From an uncultured Lentisphaeria bacterium (lineage in GTDB: Bacteria > Verrucomicrobiota > Lentisphaeria > Victivallales > Victivallaceae): a DNA stretch of 47,680 nucleotides. How positions within the stretch are numbered: the stretch's first letter is position 1; each line of letters begins with the position of its first letter. The notes beneath the pieces were generated by a model, which ran no database searches, was not told where the DNA came from, and saw only the letters and a list, made by a program, of their open reading frames with translations. Where the stretch lies: the NCBI GenBank assembly GCA_903831825.1, contig CAIKZE010000130.1, positions 1-47,680 of the forward strand, in the 5' to 3' direction. Position numbers and translations under genes: made by a program. This document shows, piece after piece, positions 17,220 through 26,564 of the stretch.

Positions 17220-18137
17220 ATGAAAAATTCATTCGTCATCTTCGCTCTGTCGCTGTTCGCCGCCGCTCTGTCCGTCACGGGTCAGGCTACTACAGGGGCG
17301 ACCAAACAGGCTACGGCAGAGGCTGCCACTTCCAGGGTCATCCAATACGGGATTTATCAACCGGAGACTATCAATGATTATCGAGCAGTGCAATTGCACA
17401 ACGGGTTTAACAACTATGTGGTGAAACTGGTCCAAACCAAGGCGATGGGAAATCAACCTGGCAAGTTCGAGATCCGACTGCGCGAACCCACTGTTTATTA
17501 CAGTTTTTCCAGACCGATCGACGATTTTATCCGAATCAAAGTCGGAACTATTCAATTGATAACACTGGAACCGGACCTGAAAGATTTGCAAATCTGGCAA
17601 CGCGACGGCAAAGCCGGCTTTGATATGCCATTCAACTTTGACGGCAAAAAATTCACGCTGACCTTGTATTTGCGGGAAGATTCTCCAGTTCTGTGGGGAC
17701 GCTGGCAGGGTGCGTCCGACGTCAATGTTCCGGTTGAAATTTCCTTTAACCTAGTCGTCTCCGGGTTTGACCCCAGTAAATTCGAAGGTGTTTACGAACG
17801 TCGTGCCGATACCAGTAGCCGGGTGATCGAAATGAACAGCAGTCCGCAACCGCTGACCCCGGCAGATTCCCGCTTGATCTTTTTCGATGAAAAATTTCAA
17901 CCCGGCAAACTGCCGAATAAAAATTCTGTCGGTCCATGTTTTCTTACATGGCAATGGAATACAGTGGAAACGGCTCAACTGTGGCTGAATAATTATTATC
18001 ACACCTCTGTCACCGTCCAGCTCAAACCGGAATCCCCGAATTTCAATTTTGGCTTATGGGAATCCAAAACGGCCAGAACCAATGCCGAGTTTATGGACTA
18101 TTTCAAAACCAACCAAGCGGGATTCGAGCAGAAATGA
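17220..18137 (+). CDS. Secreted protein of unknown function
   Basis: The 305-residue protein has a clear signal peptide (MKNSFVIFALSLFAAALSVTGQA) and then a beta-rich sequence with no motif I recognise. Its start is 2 bp after the DUF4838 stop and is preceded by AAAGGAAAA, so the two are translated from one transcript. Alternating aromatic and charged strands (FEIRLREPTVYYSF, FTLTLYLRED, VTVQLKPESPNFNFGLW) suggest a beta sandwich, perhaps a carbohydrate-binding or lectin-like partner of the upstream enzyme. This is inference from position and composition only. Confidence 0.75.
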   Translation: MKNSFVIFALSLFAAALSVTGQATTGATKQATAEAATSRVIQYGIYQPETINDYRAVQLHNGFNNYVVKLVQTKAMGNQPGKFEIRLREPTVYYSFSRPIDDFIRIKVGTIQLITLEPDLKDLQIWQRDGKAGFDMPFNFDGKKFTLTLYLREDSPVLWGRWQGASDVNVPVEISFNLVVSGFDPSKFEGVYERRADTSSRVIEMNSSPQPLTPADSRLIFFDEKFQPGKLPNKNSVGPCFLTWQWNTVETAQLWLNNYYHTSVTVQLKPESPNFNFGLWESKTARTNAEFMDYFKTNQAGFEQK

Positions 18138-18216
18138 TTTTTTTAGGAAGCCAACTTTAAAAACTACATTTTGCTTTTTATAGCAGTTAAAGCCCTTTTA
18201 ATTATTGGGAATAATT

Positions 18217-19272
18217 ATGAAAGATAAATTAAATTACGCTGTTGTCGGACTTAATTTGGGCCTTGAGCATGTTGTATCTATTCTGAAGAACCCACGCGCC
18301 GTGCTTGTCGGATGTTGCGATCTTTCTGTCGAAAGACTTGCTGACGCAGCCCACGTGGCAGCAAAAATGGGCGCAAATCCTGAAAAAATAATTTTCACGG
18401 ATAAATATGAAGAAATACTGGCTTCCAAAGAAATTGACGCAATCCTGATTGCACTTCCAACTTCCCTGCACACTGATTTTTCAATCAAGGCCATGGAGGC
18501 CGGTAAACACGTTTTCTGCGAAAAACCGCTTGCTGAGTCATTGGAACAGGCGCTTAAAATCCGCGAATGCGTGAAGAAAACAGGCAAGGTATTTCAAATG
18601 GGATATTGTGTGCGTTCCAGCGCTTTTCATAAGAAATGCCTTGAAATAATAAATGGCGGCTCAATAGGGAAAGTTACAAATGTATGGTGGAATATGTTTG
18701 CAAATTATAAAGATACAGGATGGCGGGCGGACCGAAAGTGTCATGGTGGAAAACTGTTTGATTGCGGATGCCATTATCTGGACATTTTAACGCTCTGGGC
18801 GGGCGCTGCTCCCTTGCGGGTATGCGCATTCGGCAATCCGCTTGGCGCAACCGGTCCGAATAAAAATGATCTCCCTGAAATTGTCTCTGTAATAATTGAG
18901 TTCGAAAACGGAGTGAAAGCTTCATTCAACCTTAGTCAGCATTCCGTCAATTGCCAAGGTTCCACGTGCGGAGTTGCCGGAACAAACGGCAAGATAGAAG
19001 GCGACCCTTACTATCCCGAAAAATCAGGATCGCTGAATGTCCATGCGAATGGCGGTCTTTATAAATACAACATAGTTATAAATGGTGAAATGGCCTCTCA
19101 GGGACATTTGGGGTTTAATGAACAGCATGACACCTTTATTGATGCGGTTTTCAAAGACATTCCTCCTGCCTGTTCTGTCGATGAAGGAATTAAAAACGAA
19201 TATCTGCTTCATGCCATAGACCGATCAATCACCGAAGACCGGGTAGTTTATCTGCAAGAGATCTCCGGATAA
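18217..19272 (+). CDS. Gfo/Idh/MocA family oxidoreductase
   Basis: The 351-residue protein has an N-terminal NAD(P)-binding fold with a degenerate dinucleotide loop (VVGLNLGLEHV in place of GxGxxG), the EKP motif (HVFCEKPLAES) that contributes the catalytic Lys, and a C-terminal GFO_IDH_MocA-type sheet domain with HYLDILTLWAG. It probably oxidises or epimerises a sugar or sugar acid released by the upstream hydrolases, in the cytoplasm. The ATG at 18217 with GGGA upstream is preferred over a TTG at 18205. A second member follows 51 bp later. Confidence 0.85.
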   Translation: MKDKLNYAVVGLNLGLEHVVSILKNPRAVLVGCCDLSVERLADAAHVAAKMGANPEKIIFTDKYEEILASKEIDAILIALPTSLHTDFSIKAMEAGKHVFCEKPLAESLEQALKIRECVKKTGKVFQMGYCVRSSAFHKKCLEIINGGSIGKVTNVWWNMFANYKDTGWRADRKCHGGKLFDCGCHYLDILTLWAGAAPLRVCAFGNPLGATGPNKNDLPEIVSVIIEFENGVKASFNLSQHSVNCQGSTCGVAGTNGKIEGDPYYPEKSGSLNVHANGGLYKYNIVINGEMASQGHLGFNEQHDTFIDAVFKDIPPACSVDEGIKNEYLLHAIDRSITEDRVVYLQEISG

Positions 19273-19323
19273 AATTTAAGTCATCATATTACTTTCACAT
19301 ATAATTTTGAAATGGGATTGCCT

Positions 19324-20382
19324 ATGAAAAAGCTCAGAGTTCTGGTTGTCGGGTGCGGTTACATGGGAATGTCCCATGCGCGGGCGTACAAAAAAAATGA
19401 AAACTTTGAAATTGCGGGAGTGGTAAGTCGCGGTCCGAGCCGCAACAAACTGGCAGATGAACTGGGTATTGCGGAGCGGTTTGCAAATTACGAAGAAGCC
19501 CTGACTGCTGTCCGGCCCGATGTGGTCTCAATCTGTACTTATCCGGATACGCATGCGGATTATGCGATTAAAGCCTTGAATGCCGGAGCTCATGTTTTTG
19601 TGGAAAAACCCATCGGATGCACGGTTGCCCAGGCAGAAAAAGTGATTGAAACCGCCCGTCGGAATAGCTGGAAACTGGTTGTTGGATATATTTTGCGTCA
19701 GCATCCGGCATGGATTAAATTTATCGAGTTGGCACATACTTTGGGCAAACCGCTGGTGATGCGGATGAACCTTAACCAGCAGAGCAGCGGAGATCAATGG
19801 AACACACACAAGAACCTGATGCAGTCTTTGCCGCCGATAGTCGATTGCGGAGTACATTATGTCGATGTGATGTGTCAGATGACCAGATCAAAGCCTGTCC
19901 GCGTCAGCGCTGTCGGCGCAAGATTATCCGATGAAATCACTCCCGGCATGTATAACTACGGGCAACTTCAGGTAACGTTCGCGGATGGTTCGGTCGGCTG
20001 GTATGAAGCAGGCTGGGGCCCGATGATGAGCGAAACAGCGTTTTTTGTCAAGGATGTCATCGGCCCTGACGGCGCAGTCAGTATGGTTGGGGCAAAAGAC
20101 GTTGCATCGTCCAATGTTGATGCGCATACCCGGACAAACCGGCTGCTGGTTCATCCGGGAAAGCTTGACCGGAATAACTGTTTTATTGCGACAGACCAGT
20201 TTATCGACATGGACAATGAACCCGTCCATCAGGAGCTCTGTGACCGGGAACAGCAGTTTCTTTGGGAGACCATAGTTCGGGATATTGATTTGTCGGAACA
20301 TTGGGAGGATGCGGTTAATAGCATGAAAATCGTGTTGGCGGCAGATGAAGCGTTCAAAACCGGCAAAACCATTAAACTGTAA
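19324..20382 (+). CDS. Gfo/Idh/MocA family oxidoreductase
   Basis: The 352-residue protein has a canonical GCGYMG dinucleotide loop (VLVVGCGYMGMSHARAY), EKP motif (HVFVEKPIGCT) and a C-terminal substrate domain with DCGVHYVDVM, where the His is the usual catalytic residue of the family. GGGA precedes the ATG at 19324; an in-frame ATG at 19312 is less well placed. Its pairing with the gene at 18217 suggests two consecutive redox steps on the same sugar, as in oxidation-elimination-reduction routes, but the substrate is unknown. Confidence 0.87.
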   Translation: MKKLRVLVVGCGYMGMSHARAYKKNENFEIAGVVSRGPSRNKLADELGIAERFANYEEALTAVRPDVVSICTYPDTHADYAIKALNAGAHVFVEKPIGCTVAQAEKVIETARRNSWKLVVGYILRQHPAWIKFIELAHTLGKPLVMRMNLNQQSSGDQWNTHKNLMQSLPPIVDCGVHYVDVMCQMTRSKPVRVSAVGARLSDEITPGMYNYGQLQVTFADGSVGWYEAGWGPMMSETAFFVKDVIGPDGAVSMVGAKDVASSNVDAHTRTNRLLVHPGKLDRNNCFIATDQFIDMDNEPVHQELCDREQQFLWETIVRDIDLSEHWEDAVNSMKIVLAADEAFKTGKTIKL

Positions 20383-20474
20383 AAAATACATCTGAAATAA
20401 CTTTTGTAATAACCGTTTAACGAAGTTAAAAACAGCGTTAAAAGTGCGGAAGGAGGGTAAAAACAGCGAACGTG

Positions 20475-20987
20475 ATGGTAACAAAATGGTGAAACATAGA
20501 CTGCGGTTCGTCAGGCTGGTTCAAAAACAAGAAAACTTTTATTGACAATGGGCATTTCCGGATTGCGCTGGCTGCGATTGTACAAGCGCGCAATCAACGC
20601 AAAGGACATTTATTTGCCCTCAATGGCAATGAGTTCGATTGTGTAACCCACGCGCAAGCTGGATATGACGGGGCGTTGCTCGGCGGTGCCTGTTTTAACG
20701 GCTTGATGGCTAACGAGATTATCCGTTTGACTAAGCGTGGTCAAATCGCCGCCGCCAAGTTATTGCAGACCCGGATGAATAATCTCATGTTTGACGTTTT
20801 TGGAGGCAAGGATATTCACTGCTGGCTGGCCGGACAAAAACTGCTGATGGTTAAACTGGGTATTTTTTCCACGAACAAAACGATCATTAATTACAGTGTT
20901 GACGCGGCTTGTGAGAAAGCGATTGATGCGGCTATTGAGCGGGAAAAAATGTGGTTGCTGCCGGAGGCGTGTCATGCGTTATCGTGA
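20475..20987 (+). pseudogene. 5'-truncated DapA/NanA-family (DHDPS-like) lyase remnant
   Basis: The frame from 20493 to 20987 reads as the C-terminal half of a class I aldolase of the dihydrodipicolinate synthase/N-acetylneuraminate lyase family. It starts at the SSG that follows the catalytic-Lys strand, then LFALNGNEFDCVTHAQAGYDGALLGGACFN, equivalent to the family's VLxGxDxxxxxxLxxGAxGxISGxAN. The N-terminal half, including the Schiff-base lysine and YxxP region, is missing. A short in-frame start at 20475 reads MVTKW and then TGA. GGAGGG lies further upstream. This looks like an internal deletion that left the start region and C-terminus of a once intact lyase. An internal ATG at 20676 is not a plausible gene start. 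Confidence 0.75.
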
Positions 20988-21417
20988 AACCGGTGAATTA
21001 CACCTGGATTTCCACGGGGCAACTAACACCACCATTAATTACATTGCCAAAAACTTCGGCGAGAAAGCGCTGCATGAAATATTTTTTGCCGTCGGGCAGA
21101 AGGTTTATAAATCCATTCATGAGAAGCTGAAACAAGGCGACGCCAGTGAGTTAGTCGAACACTGGCAATACTTTTTCACCCGCGAAAATGGGGTTTTTCA
21201 AATTAAGGAAACTCAGGAAGCAATCGTTCTGGAAGTTGCCGAATGCCCTGCGGTCCGGCAGCTTTTAAAGTTAGGGTTGACCCTTTCTCCGCTTTTCTGT
21301 ACTCAAACCATTCTGGTCAATGAAGCCTTGTGTGAGGGTACTCCGTTTGAGTCGAAAACTGAAATTATGGGTTGCGGCAAATGCCGCCAGACAATCATCA
21401 GGCGAGGTGTCAAATGA
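20974..21417 (+). CDS. Small protein, possible ATC-hydrolase-like
   Basis: The 147-residue cytoplasmic protein starts at an ATG with GGAGG six bases upstream, inside the last 14 bp of the broken lyase frame, so it was probably coupled to it. The second half has HWQYFFTRENGVFQIKE, VLEVAECPAV and a terminal CGKCRQ. This resembles the small L-2-amino-thiazoline-4-carboxylate hydrolase-like (ATC hydrolase) family that occurs in pairs near sugar-acid genes. The identification is tentative. The protein at 21563-21985 shares the YW-x-EN-x(n)-L-x(3)-CP pattern, so the two look like diverged paralogues. Confidence 0.6.
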   Translation: MRYRETGELHLDFHGATNTTINYIAKNFGEKALHEIFFAVGQKVYKSIHEKLKQGDASELVEHWQYFFTRENGVFQIKETQEAIVLEVAECPAVRQLLKLGLTLSPLFCTQTILVNEALCEGTPFESKTEIMGCGKCRQTIIRRGVK

Positions 21418-21435
21418 TATGGCTTTGTGGTTTTC

Positions 21436-21499
21436 ATGGAGGGTCACGCTCCGTCGTGACCGGGATCGGAACCTGGTTGTCACGGAGGACAACCCTCCA
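21436..21499. repeat. REP-like two-hairpin element (copy 2)
   Basis: It starts ATGGAGGG and ends CCCTCCA. Hairpin one is GGTCACG-CTCCGT-CGTGACC (21442-21460) and hairpin two is GTTGTC-ACGGAG-GACAAC (21477-21494). Copy 1 is at 10561-10615. It lies between two paralogous small genes. Confidence 0.7.
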
Positions 21500-21562
21500 G
21501 ATAGACAAAAAAACTAAAATCAATATGCAACATTTTTTAGTATCAAAAGGCGGGGGTGTCAA

Positions 21563-21985
21563 ATGATTCCCAGCGATCATTTTGTGCGATTCTATAATGA
21601 AGTTTTTAAATTTCTCGACAAGCAGGGCGACGGAGCTCTGGAAAAGTATTATCTGGAAATCAGCCGCCATCAGGAAATTCATTGCCTTGAGCTGTTTAAG
21701 ACCAAAGGACTGCAAGGCATGTATGACTATTGGGAGCATATTCGCATCGAGGAAAACTGTGATATGACATTGGATTTGCAGCCGGATTGTCTGATTTTGA
21801 CCATGAACAAGTGTCCAAGTCTCACTAAAGCCATGGACAATGATGCCGGGCTTTGTCTAAAATACTGTGACCATTGTCCGGGCTGGATTATCCCCTTGCT
21901 CAAAAACGCGGGCTATGACTGCCAATACGACATCATCGACCGCCAACTGCCTCGCTGCCGGATGAAAATAACCAGTCAGTCATAA
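21563..21985 (+). CDS. Small Cys-rich protein, paralogue of 20974-21417
   Basis: The 140-residue protein has no signal peptide. It contains YWEHIRIEENCDMTLDLQPDCLILTMNKCPSL and a Cys pair region LCLKYCDHCPGW, with nine or so Cys in total. It shares its core pattern with the upstream small protein and resembles the ATC-hydrolase-like family by the same weak criteria. GGGGGTG precedes the ATG. It is the last gene of cassette A before a 308 bp gap. Confidence 0.6.
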   Translation: MIPSDHFVRFYNEVFKFLDKQGDGALEKYYLEISRHQEIHCLELFKTKGLQGMYDYWEHIRIEENCDMTLDLQPDCLILTMNKCPSLTKAMDNDAGLCLKYCDHCPGWIIPLLKNAGYDCQYDIIDRQLPRCRMKITSQS

Positions 21986-22293
21986 AGAACAGCCGCGTGA
22001 TTGTTCGCTGCGGCGCCAATCTCCATTTTTTTATTTCCGGCGTTACAAACCTTTTATTTTCTCCTGCCTGAATTACTTTGAGTACATTTGTTACTCGCCT
22101 CTTCGGATTTCAGTCTGAATTCCAGACAGATTCTCACGCGGCATGATACAGTTCATTCTTTCGCCGGAAAAGACAAAGCCGTTACGCTTGAGTTTTTTTA
22201 ATGTATTTTTTTATATAGACCTGTTGACATATATCTGTGCTACATCTATAATATATAATATAACAGAAATACATTTAACATATATGGCTGATT
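21986..22293. other. Intergenic gap before regulator B
   Basis: The first 230 bp hold nothing I can name. The end carries the regulator B promoter and an AT-rich stretch with TATAATATATAATATA. A 60-codon ORF crossing the promoter (22143-22325) is not credible. Confidence 0.5.
22224..22252 (+). promoter_or_regulatory. Consensus sigma-70 promoter of regulator B
   Basis: TTGACA (22224-22229), a 17 bp spacer and TATAAT (22247-22252), 42 bp before the regulator ATG: an exact consensus match. Confidence 0.85.
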
Positions 22294-23730
22294 ATGATAG
22301 AACTGAAAAATACAAAGAAATATGAAATGATCGCCGACAAAATCGAACGGATGGTATTGGAATCCGGGATGAAGCCGGGGGATCGTTTATCATCGGTCAA
22401 TGATCTTTGTCTGTTGTTCAATGTTGCTCCGGCCACAATTTGCAATTCACTGGAATTGCTCAGGAGCCGGAATGTTATAACCAGTATTCCTCGGAAAGGG
22501 AACTTCGTGGAAAAATTGCCGGTTCCAAAGCCAGAGACATGTTCGGATTTGGCCGAATATCTTGAACACAGCAATCCCATCGGATCCATGTTTTCGCCTC
22601 GTCGAAAAACCGTTTCGATATATATAGATGAATATCGTTTTTCTTTCAGAAAACAGTTATGGGATAAAATTTTCGAGGCATTCCGCCGCCAATACGGCAA
22701 TGTTGAAATCAACTTGATTGACGATATCTCCAGGGTTGAATCGGCGGATATTATTCTATATGCCGATTATTCAGTCAAAGCCGATCATGCCCTGATTAAA
22801 GCGGTAATGAACTCCGAGGATTTGCGCCAGAGACTTTACAAGGATAGCGACCTCCGCAGTTATTTTCCAGTCGCCCTGGAGAGTTTATCCGGCAATCAAC
22901 TGGCGGCGATGCCTTTTGCCGTAAGCCAGGCATTGCGCCTTTTCAATCGCAATCTGCTCGAACAACACTGTCCCGAATTTCTGGACCATAATCAGGAAAA
23001 CCTGATTGCCGAGATAATGACAAAATACGATTACAGCGCTTCGGGCTTTCCGGCAATGGGCACGTTTATTCATCTGCTGCCGTTGCCGCTGATTGAAGAA
23101 GGTATTCCCGTATACGATTTTAAAACCGGCAAAATCGATTTTTCGGATCACCGGATTCCCCCGGTTCTGAAGTTTAATCGCTGCATGGTGGACAAGCTGC
23201 AGAACAAGCCCGGGGGCAGTGTGAAATTATCCGTCGGTTACATTGGGGACAAGTTTGTAAAAAATGAACTGATGGCATTGGATACTTTCTCCTCGTATGC
23301 GCTGCCGCTGACACGCAGAAACCACGATTTCAGGATAATGGTAAAACCGTCGCCCGCCGCGGCGCGGCTGAAACACTCTGTCACCTGTATTCAGATACTT
23401 GGAATAGGCCGCAATTGCCGGGACGCCGGTCTCGCGTTGGATTTTATCCGCTTTGCCTGCGGCACGGGAGGACAAATGATATTGGCCGAGTCAAAATGTA
23501 ATATTCCGGCGCTTCGCGCCTGTGCTGAAACCGACATTTTTCTGAATGATTGCCCGGAAAACATGAATGAGAGTCTCAAGGAACTCTATCTTGAAAAATC
23601 TCTGCTTAATTTCCCGATTTTTAACGATGCGCTGCTGCATAATAAAATAAATGATCTCACGTTAGATTATTATTCCGGCAGAATCAATCTGGCGGAAACC
23701 GTCAAACGGCTGAAAGCAATCAAAGCATAA
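22294..23730 (+). CDS. GntR-HTH regulator fused to extracellular-solute-binding-protein-like sensor (cassette B)
   Basis: The 478-residue protein starts with a GntR winged helix (residues about 5-75: MKPGDRLSSVNDLCLLFNVAPATICNSLELLRSRNVI). The remaining 380 residues do not look like LacI/PBP1 or UTRA sensors. They resemble a family 1 extracellular solute-binding protein (ABC sugar receptor), with LAAMPFAVSQALRLFNRNLLEQH matching the GxPFxxxxxxxxYNKDLF hallmark and a C-terminal LALDFIRFACGTGGQMILAES segment. There is no signal peptide, so this sensor would work in the cytoplasm. The ATG has no strong ribosome binding site. It probably controls the glycosidase genes that follow 61 bp downstream. 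Confidence 0.82.
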   Translation: MIELKNTKKYEMIADKIERMVLESGMKPGDRLSSVNDLCLLFNVAPATICNSLELLRSRNVITSIPRKGNFVEKLPVPKPETCSDLAEYLEHSNPIGSMFSPRRKTVSIYIDEYRFSFRKQLWDKIFEAFRRQYGNVEINLIDDISRVESADIILYADYSVKADHALIKAVMNSEDLRQRLYKDSDLRSYFPVALESLSGNQLAAMPFAVSQALRLFNRNLLEQHCPEFLDHNQENLIAEIMTKYDYSASGFPAMGTFIHLLPLPLIEEGIPVYDFKTGKIDFSDHRIPPVLKFNRCMVDKLQNKPGGSVKLSVGYIGDKFVKNELMALDTFSSYALPLTRRNHDFRIMVKPSPAAARLKHSVTCIQILGIGRNCRDAGLALDFIRFACGTGGQMILAESKCNIPALRACAETDIFLNDCPENMNESLKELYLEKSLLNFPIFNDALLHNKINDLTLDYYSGRINLAETVKRLKAIKA

Positions 23731-23791
23731 ATTAGTCGATAAAAATATTGACCGTTTTGATAATTGTTATTTTAAGGATAGAAGGATTATT

Positions 23792-25711
23792 ATGATTTCA
23801 TGGTCTGTCAAAACCGGAACATTTGTTTTCGCCTCTGATTATTTTTGTCGCTTTACGGCCTCCGGAGATCAGCAGGAATGGTCGTCCGGTCTGCCGTTTA
23901 AAATAATCTATGAAGAGGTGGCATGTCTTCGCCGGAAGGAACTTTCCGAGTACGCATTTGAAATAATGGCGGCGGAAAAATTTACAGACCGGCTGCGTTT
24001 GCGGTTAAAGGTGGAAGATTACTTCATCATTGAAATGACGTTCAAGGAACTTGCTGACGGATTTGCCGTCGAGCTCAACCCGGAAACGCTTATCGAGATC
24101 CATTCGAACAGTTTCAGAGTGCTTGAACTGGATATCATGCCGGGATTTTTCAGTGCGAAATACGGCGAGGACGGTTATTTTCTGCTGCCGAATTTCTGCG
24201 GCGCGCTCATGCGCTTCAAAAAGGAAACGGAAGCCGAACTCCGGGATATGGTTTATGGCGACCAGCCGGAATATGAACACTATGTCACCATGCCGGTCTG
24301 CGGAATCAAAAAAGAAAACGCCGCCTGGCTGTGCATCCTGACCGAAGGCCGCTATGACGCCAGGATTGTAACTAACTGCAAAAAAGCTCATGACACTTTC
24401 AACTATTCATTAGCGCCCGGCTTTATCCTGCGTCACCACAAAGCCGATCCGGTTATCAATGACCTGCGGGAAGTGAAATTCATCTATCTGCCGGGGAAAT
24501 ACGCTGACTACAACACCATGGCGGTAAGATACCGGGAATATCTGCTGAAAGAGAGGGGGATGCGCCCGCTGGCGGAAAGAGTGACCGATAATCAGGTACT
24601 GGCGTATGCCGCGGAGAGTTATCATTGCAAGATATTTCACGGCATGAAATTAGGCCGCCTGTATGACGGCAAAGAAGAAATGACGGTGACTACGACTTTT
24701 GCGGAAACCGAAGAAATAGCCCGCGGCATGAAAGCCGACGGCATTGAAAAATGCGTATTTTTTCTCACCGGCTGGAATACGGAAGGACATGACGGCAAGT
24801 GGCCGACCCGCTTCCCGATTGAAGAGAAACTGGGCGGAAAAGACGGCTTTATGAAATTGAAGAAAACGCTTGATGAACTGGGATATCAGTTGAGCGTTCA
24901 TGACAATTATGTGGATGCCTACCGGGCGTCTGAAGATTTCGGTTCTCTGGATTTGCTGACGGACCGCTCTGGTGAGACTGTCGGAGGAAGCCAGTGGGGA
25001 GGGGGCAATCACTATCGGCTTTGCCCGGCGACAATGCCGACCCCGAAAATGCTGCTTGAGATGAAACGGATGAAAGAACTCGGAATAAATGGAATTTATT
25101 ATCTGGACAACATGCCAAGTCCGGTTTTTACCTGTCATCATCCCAAACATCCGGCCGGACGCCGGGAATATGTCATGGGAATCAGGCGGCTGGCCCAAAG
25201 CGCGCGAGATTCATTTGGCTGTGTTACCGCGGAAGGCTATAATGATTATGTGCTGGACAATCTGGATATGCCATGGAAAGTCCACCCTCCGCTTGCCGGA
25301 ATGGTCCGTTATTTCAATGAGGTTCCGCTTCTGGATGAACTCGTCCCGTTTTTCCAGGTCAGTTATCATGGCATCATGCTTTACCACTTGGAATATAGTT
25401 ATGTCTACAATAAAACTGGCATGAACGCGGAACAGGCCATTGCGCTGGAAATTGCCATGGGAGCAATGCCCATGAACGAAGTTCAGGAACATGAACATCA
25501 GGCATGGTACAGCCCGGCCTGGCAGAAATGCCGGAAGCAGATGGCGCGGCATGACCGCGAGATCAATCAAACTCGCGCCGGCCGTCAAATGGTTTTCATA
25601 AATTCAATTGTTCATGACCGCGATAAAAATTTGATTAAAACCGTTTTTGCGGACGGAATTACTTTCGAATGCGATTTGAATAACGGCAATATTATTGAGA
25701 GCAAACTATAA
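23792..25711 (+). CDS. Putative TIM-barrel glycoside hydrolase (DUF5696/GH101-like)
   Basis: The 639-residue protein lacks a signal peptide. Residues 1-260 are beta-rich, like the N-terminal sandwich of several glycosidase clans. From about residue 300 a barrel can be read: [60 protein letters not shown] (Asp likely catalytic) and [16 protein letters not shown] (Glu likely acid/base). This resembles DUF5696 and GH101-type alpha-N-acetylgalactosaminidase barrels, but family membership is not certain. AGAAGGA precedes the ATG. It is followed 16 bp later by the pseudopilin gene. It is probably cytoplasmic, acting on imported glycan fragments. Confidence 0.65.
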   Translation: MISWSVKTGTFVFASDYFCRFTASGDQQEWSSGLPFKIIYEEVACLRRKELSEYAFEIMAAEKFTDRLRLRLKVEDYFIIEMTFKELADGFAVELNPETLIEIHSNSFRVLELDIMPGFFSAKYGEDGYFLLPNFCGALMRFKKETEAELRDMVYGDQPEYEHYVTMPVCGIKKENAAWLCILTEGRYDARIVTNCKKAHDTFNYSLAPGFILRHHKADPVINDLREVKFIYLPGKYADYNTMAVRYREYLLKERGMRPLAERVTDNQVLAYAAESYHCKIFHGMKLGRLYDGKEEMTVTTTFAETEEIARGMKADGIEKCVFFLTGWNTEGHDGKWPTRFPIEEKLGGKDGFMKLKKTLDELGYQLSVHDNYVDAYRASEDFGSLDLLTDRSGETVGGSQWGGGNHYRLCPATMPTPKMLLEMKRMKELGINGIYYLDNMPSPVFTCHHPKHPAGRREYVMGIRRLAQSARDSFGCVTAEGYNDYVLDNLDMPWKVHPPLAGMVRYFNEVPLLDELVPFFQVSYHGIMLYHLEYSYVYNKTGMNAEQAIALEIAMGAMPMNEVQEHEHQAWYSPAWQKCRKQMARHDREINQTRAGRQMVFINSIVHDRDKNLIKTVFADGITFECDLNNGNIIESKL

Positions 25712-25727
25712 TTACAGGAGAAAAGGC

Positions 25728-26540
25728 ATGAAAGAAGTATTATTCAGACAAATGGAATTGCTTAAACCAACTAACGGAGAAAAGAAAATGACTGATCGCA
25801 AAAAATTGAAAAATTTCACACTCGTGGAACTCCTCATTGTCATCGCCATCATCGCGATTTTGGCGGCAATGCTGCTGCCGGCGCTGCAAAAGGCCCGTTT
25901 GATTGCTCAAAGGATTTCCTGCGCAGGCAACATGAAGCAGATCGGCTTGGCCCACTGCATGTACATTGGAGACAATAATCATTTCGCCACCTGGTCGGCT
26001 CAAAACAACGCTGGCGTCCAAACACAACGCGGGATGTGGATGCAAGTCCTCGCGGAATACACTGGCGGCAGCGGGCTGCCCTGGATCTGTCCGTCAATTC
26101 CTGTCAGCAGTAACGGTTCCCTCGGAACATTCAAGGGGAACCGCACTCCATATATCGGTAATTGGGCGGCCGTAATGAACAATATCCAAACCATCGGGAT
26201 CAACGGCATCTTCTTCTACAAGACTGACGTCACTAATTATCCTGCAATAAACGGCGGAAGAAACAATCTTACTGAAGTTAAAACCCCGTCCAAATTGATA
26301 TATGCCGGAGATAATGTGGATTATCAAGGAATCTGCGTTCCTGGTAATGCTAACAGCGGAAGATTTTGCCAAAAAGGCGGCTTATGGCCGGCCAGCGGCG
26401 CTTATTTCAATCCATGTCACCTTGGCAGTTGCAACATCACCTATCTGGACGGTCATGTCGACTCGGTCAGCGCGGCTGTTCTGACTCCTCGCCTGACGAT
26501 ATGGGATACGTTAAATCTCTATTTATATATGCTGCAATAA
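25728..26540 (+). CDS. Orphan pseudopilin with H-X9-DG domain (cassette B)
   Basis: The 270-residue protein has the prepilin helix [24 protein letters not shown] and the C-terminal [12 protein letters not shown] (H-X9-DG). Two starts are possible. ATG 25728 has AGGAG at ideal spacing and gives an unusually long 29-residue leader; ATG 25788 has GGAG a little farther away and gives a 9-residue leader. The residue before the mature Phe is Asn, not Gly. It lies between two glycosidase genes in one operon, the same company as the pseudopilins of cassettes A and C. Its job is probably linked to these secreted or imported glycans, but no pilus or type II secretion gene is nearby. Confidence 0.88.
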   Translation: MKEVLFRQMELLKPTNGEKKMTDRKKLKNFTLVELLIVIAIIAILAAMLLPALQKARLIAQRISCAGNMKQIGLAHCMYIGDNNHFATWSAQNNAGVQTQRGMWMQVLAEYTGGSGLPWICPSIPVSSNGSLGTFKGNRTPYIGNWAAVMNNIQTIGINGIFFYKTDVTNYPAINGGRNNLTEVKTPSKLIYAGDNVDYQGICVPGNANSGRFCQKGGLWPASGAYFNPCHLGSCNITYLDGHVDSVSAAVLTPRLTIWDTLNLYLYMLQ

Positions 26541-26564
26541 TCATCCATTTAGAAAGAAAGACAA

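Noticed and set aside
20676-20987. 103-residue protein starting at an internal ATG
   Set aside because: It is the tail of the decayed DapA/NanA-like frame that extends upstream to 20493; the ATG is an internal residue.
22143-22325. 60-codon ORF on the plus strand
   Set aside because: It runs through the consensus promoter of regulator B and overlaps the regulator start; no ribosome binding site.
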